A stretch of DNA of 6,404 nucleotides, from assembly GCA_029934775.1 (NCBI GenBank), contig JAOZLO010000169.1, positions 1-6,404 of the forward strand. Reading direction: 5' to 3'. Shown piece by piece: positions 5,514-6,404 of the stretch. The DNA comes from Desulfocapsaceae bacterium (GTDB taxonomy: Bacteria > Desulfobacterota > Desulfobulbia > Desulfobulbales > Desulfocapsaceae). Position numbers and translations under genes: made by a program. The notes beneath the pieces were generated by a model, which worked only from the letters and a program-made list of their open reading frames with translations, was not told the DNA's origin and did no database searches. Numbering within the stretch: position 1 is the stretch's first letter; every line of letters begins with the position of its first letter.

Positions 5514-6096
5514 CACTGGTTTTGTAAACTCTGTATTGCTTGAGGACCTTTTTTACATAACGGATAGTTTCCGGTATGGAGGGGATGCCGTTTGCCCGTT
5601 GCACCTTCCCCGGGCCGGCATTATATGCGGCAAGAGAGAGCTTTATATCTCCGCCGAAGGTGTCGAGGAGATACCTGAAATAGCGTGTACCTCCATCAAT
5701 GTTTTCCCTTGGATTAAAGGGGTTGAAAACACGCAGTTCTCTTGCAGTTTCGGGCATAAGCTGCATTAATCCCTGAGCTCCCTTTTTGGAAACAGCCCGG
5801 TGATTAAAATCTGATTCCGCTTTAATGATCGCCTTAATGAGATGGGGGTCAACGTTATATCGTTTGGAAACTTGTGTTATGTCTTTATCGTATTTTCCTG
5901 AACCATGTATTTTTCGCGCACTGTTTAGAAAATTGCCACCCCTTTTTTTCTTTGAAAAAACTTTACAATCCGGTAGGGAAGGGACGTTGGTAAAGTTTAC
6001 CCTTCCCTTTGAATCTTTACACACGTAAATTGCTGCCAGTGCATTTGTCTGGCAGATGAAGAAAATAATACATGCAAGAGCAAGAGAGAGATTCAT
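5482..6096 (-). CDS. Periplasmic lytic transglycosylase (SLT domain) with N-terminal DUF4124-like region
   Basis: The 204-residue exported enzyme has a signal peptide (about residues 1-21, ending TNALA). A short DUF4124-like module follows (IYVCKDSKGRVNFTNVPS, with C26 and C44 possibly disulfide-linked), then a family-1-type SLT domain (about 70-190). The catalytic Glu is E94 in IIKAESDF. The other SLT signatures are GAQGLMQLMP (106-115), AAYNAGPGKV (156-165) and IPETIRYVKKV (174-184). It should cleave the MurNAc-GlcNAc bond of peptidoglycan, forming 1,6-anhydro-MurNAc. The ATG at 6096 directly follows the aldolase stop codon and lacks a good ribosome binding site, which suggests translational coupling. 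Its last 32 bases overlap the end of the convergent ATPase gene. Either a cell-wall remodelling or a secretion-associated role is possible. Confidence 0.92.
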   Translation of the reverse strand: MNLSLALACIIFFICQTNALAAIYVCKDSKGRVNFTNVPSLPDCKVFSKKKRGGNFLNSARKIHGSGKYDKDITQVSKRYNVDPHLIKAIIKAESDFNHRAVSKKGAQGLMQLMPETARELRVFNPFNPRENIDGGTRYFRYLLDTFGGDIKLSLAAYNAGPGKVQRANGIPSIPETIRYVKKVLKQYRVYKTSVISPSYSQKD

Positions 6097-6404
6097 TTAT
6101 TGTGTACGTTTTTCCCAATCGGCAAGAAATTGTTCGATCCCTATGTCGGTCAATGGATGCTTAGCCAGTTGAGTTATGACCTTCAGAGGTATGGTTGCGA
6201 TATCGGCGCCGATAAGCGCCGCATCCAGAACATGCTGAGGACTTCTGACACTGGCCACTATGATTTCACTTTGATAACCGTAATTGTCATAGATGTTGAC
6301 TATATCACCTATCAGGTCCATGCTGGGAGTACCAATATCATCAAGACGACCGACAAAGGGACTGACAAAAGTAGCACCGACTTTTGCTGCAAGCAGGGCC
6401 TGAA
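6097..6404 (-). CDS. fsa: Fructose-6-phosphate aldolase / TalC-type transaldolase (C-terminal part)
   Basis: About 102 C-terminal residues of an expected 215 or so are present, and the start lies beyond the right edge. Translation upstream of the first in-frame Met gives [20 protein letters not shown], then DDIG. Further on come [45 protein letters not shown] and EKRTQ. These are hallmarks of the FSA/TalC/MipB family of small class I (Schiff-base) aldolases. They either transfer dihydroxyacetone units (transaldolase) or cleave fructose-6-phosphate. The C-terminus cannot separate these activities, and the catalytic lysine is outside the window. The enzyme is cytoplasmic and belongs to pentose-phosphate or sugar metabolism. 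Its TAA is immediately followed by the ATG of the lytic transglycosylase gene, so the two are likely one transcript. The symbol follows the family name, not a proven activity. Confidence 0.92.
   Translation of the reverse strand, partial: QALLAAKVGATFVSPFVGRLDDIGTPSMDLIGDIVNIYDNYGYQSEIIVASVRSPQHVLDAALIGADIATIPLKVITQLAKHPLTDIGIEQFLADWEKRTQ

Noticed and set aside
5491..5769. 92-codon plus-strand frame inside the transglycosylase gene
   Set aside because: The opposite strand encodes all the lytic transglycosylase signatures, so this frame is a shadow.

Overview
The window looks like the chromosome of a Gram-negative bacterium. It encodes an omptin-type outer-membrane protease, a lipobox lipoprotein and a periplasmic lytic transglycosylase. 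The pairing of a zinc-ribbon protein with a FlhG/MinD-like ATPase of the long-insert type suggests Desulfobacterota (deltaproteobacteria), but this is an inference from protein style and not a placement.

Left part (about 1-2860): an AT-rich, loosely packed accessory stretch. It holds an exported MORN_2/YwqK-type repeat protein (minus), a truncated SpoIIAA-like (STAS superfamily) fragment (plus), a 25-codon ORF with a strong ribosome binding site, an intact and diverged SpoIIAA-like gene (minus), a 63-residue Cys/His-rich probable zinc protein (minus), and a lipoprotein made of seven 23-residue MORN repeats (plus). The gene fragment, long gaps, weak ribosome binding sites and changing strands suggest a region of turnover. 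No transposase, integrase or CRISPR array is visible.

Middle (2913-4270): a minus-strand gene for a 327-residue omptin-family protease that keeps both catalytic pairs. It converges on the MORN lipoprotein gene. Behind it is a 374-base gap containing a 16-base inverted repeat and a possible promoter for the next operon.

Right part (4271-6404): denser and more housekeeping-like. A zinc-ribbon protein and a deviant-Walker-A ATPase form a two-gene plus-strand operon. The ATPase gene overlaps, tail to tail, a minus-strand lytic transglycosylase gene. That gene starts directly after the stop codon of a fructose-6-phosphate aldolase/transaldolase (TalC type) running off the right edge.

No clear new multi-gene system stands out. 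The best candidates for a second look are the zinc-ribbon/ATPase pair, the omptin with changed LPS-contact positions, and the MORN lipoprotein with a three-unit super-repeat.
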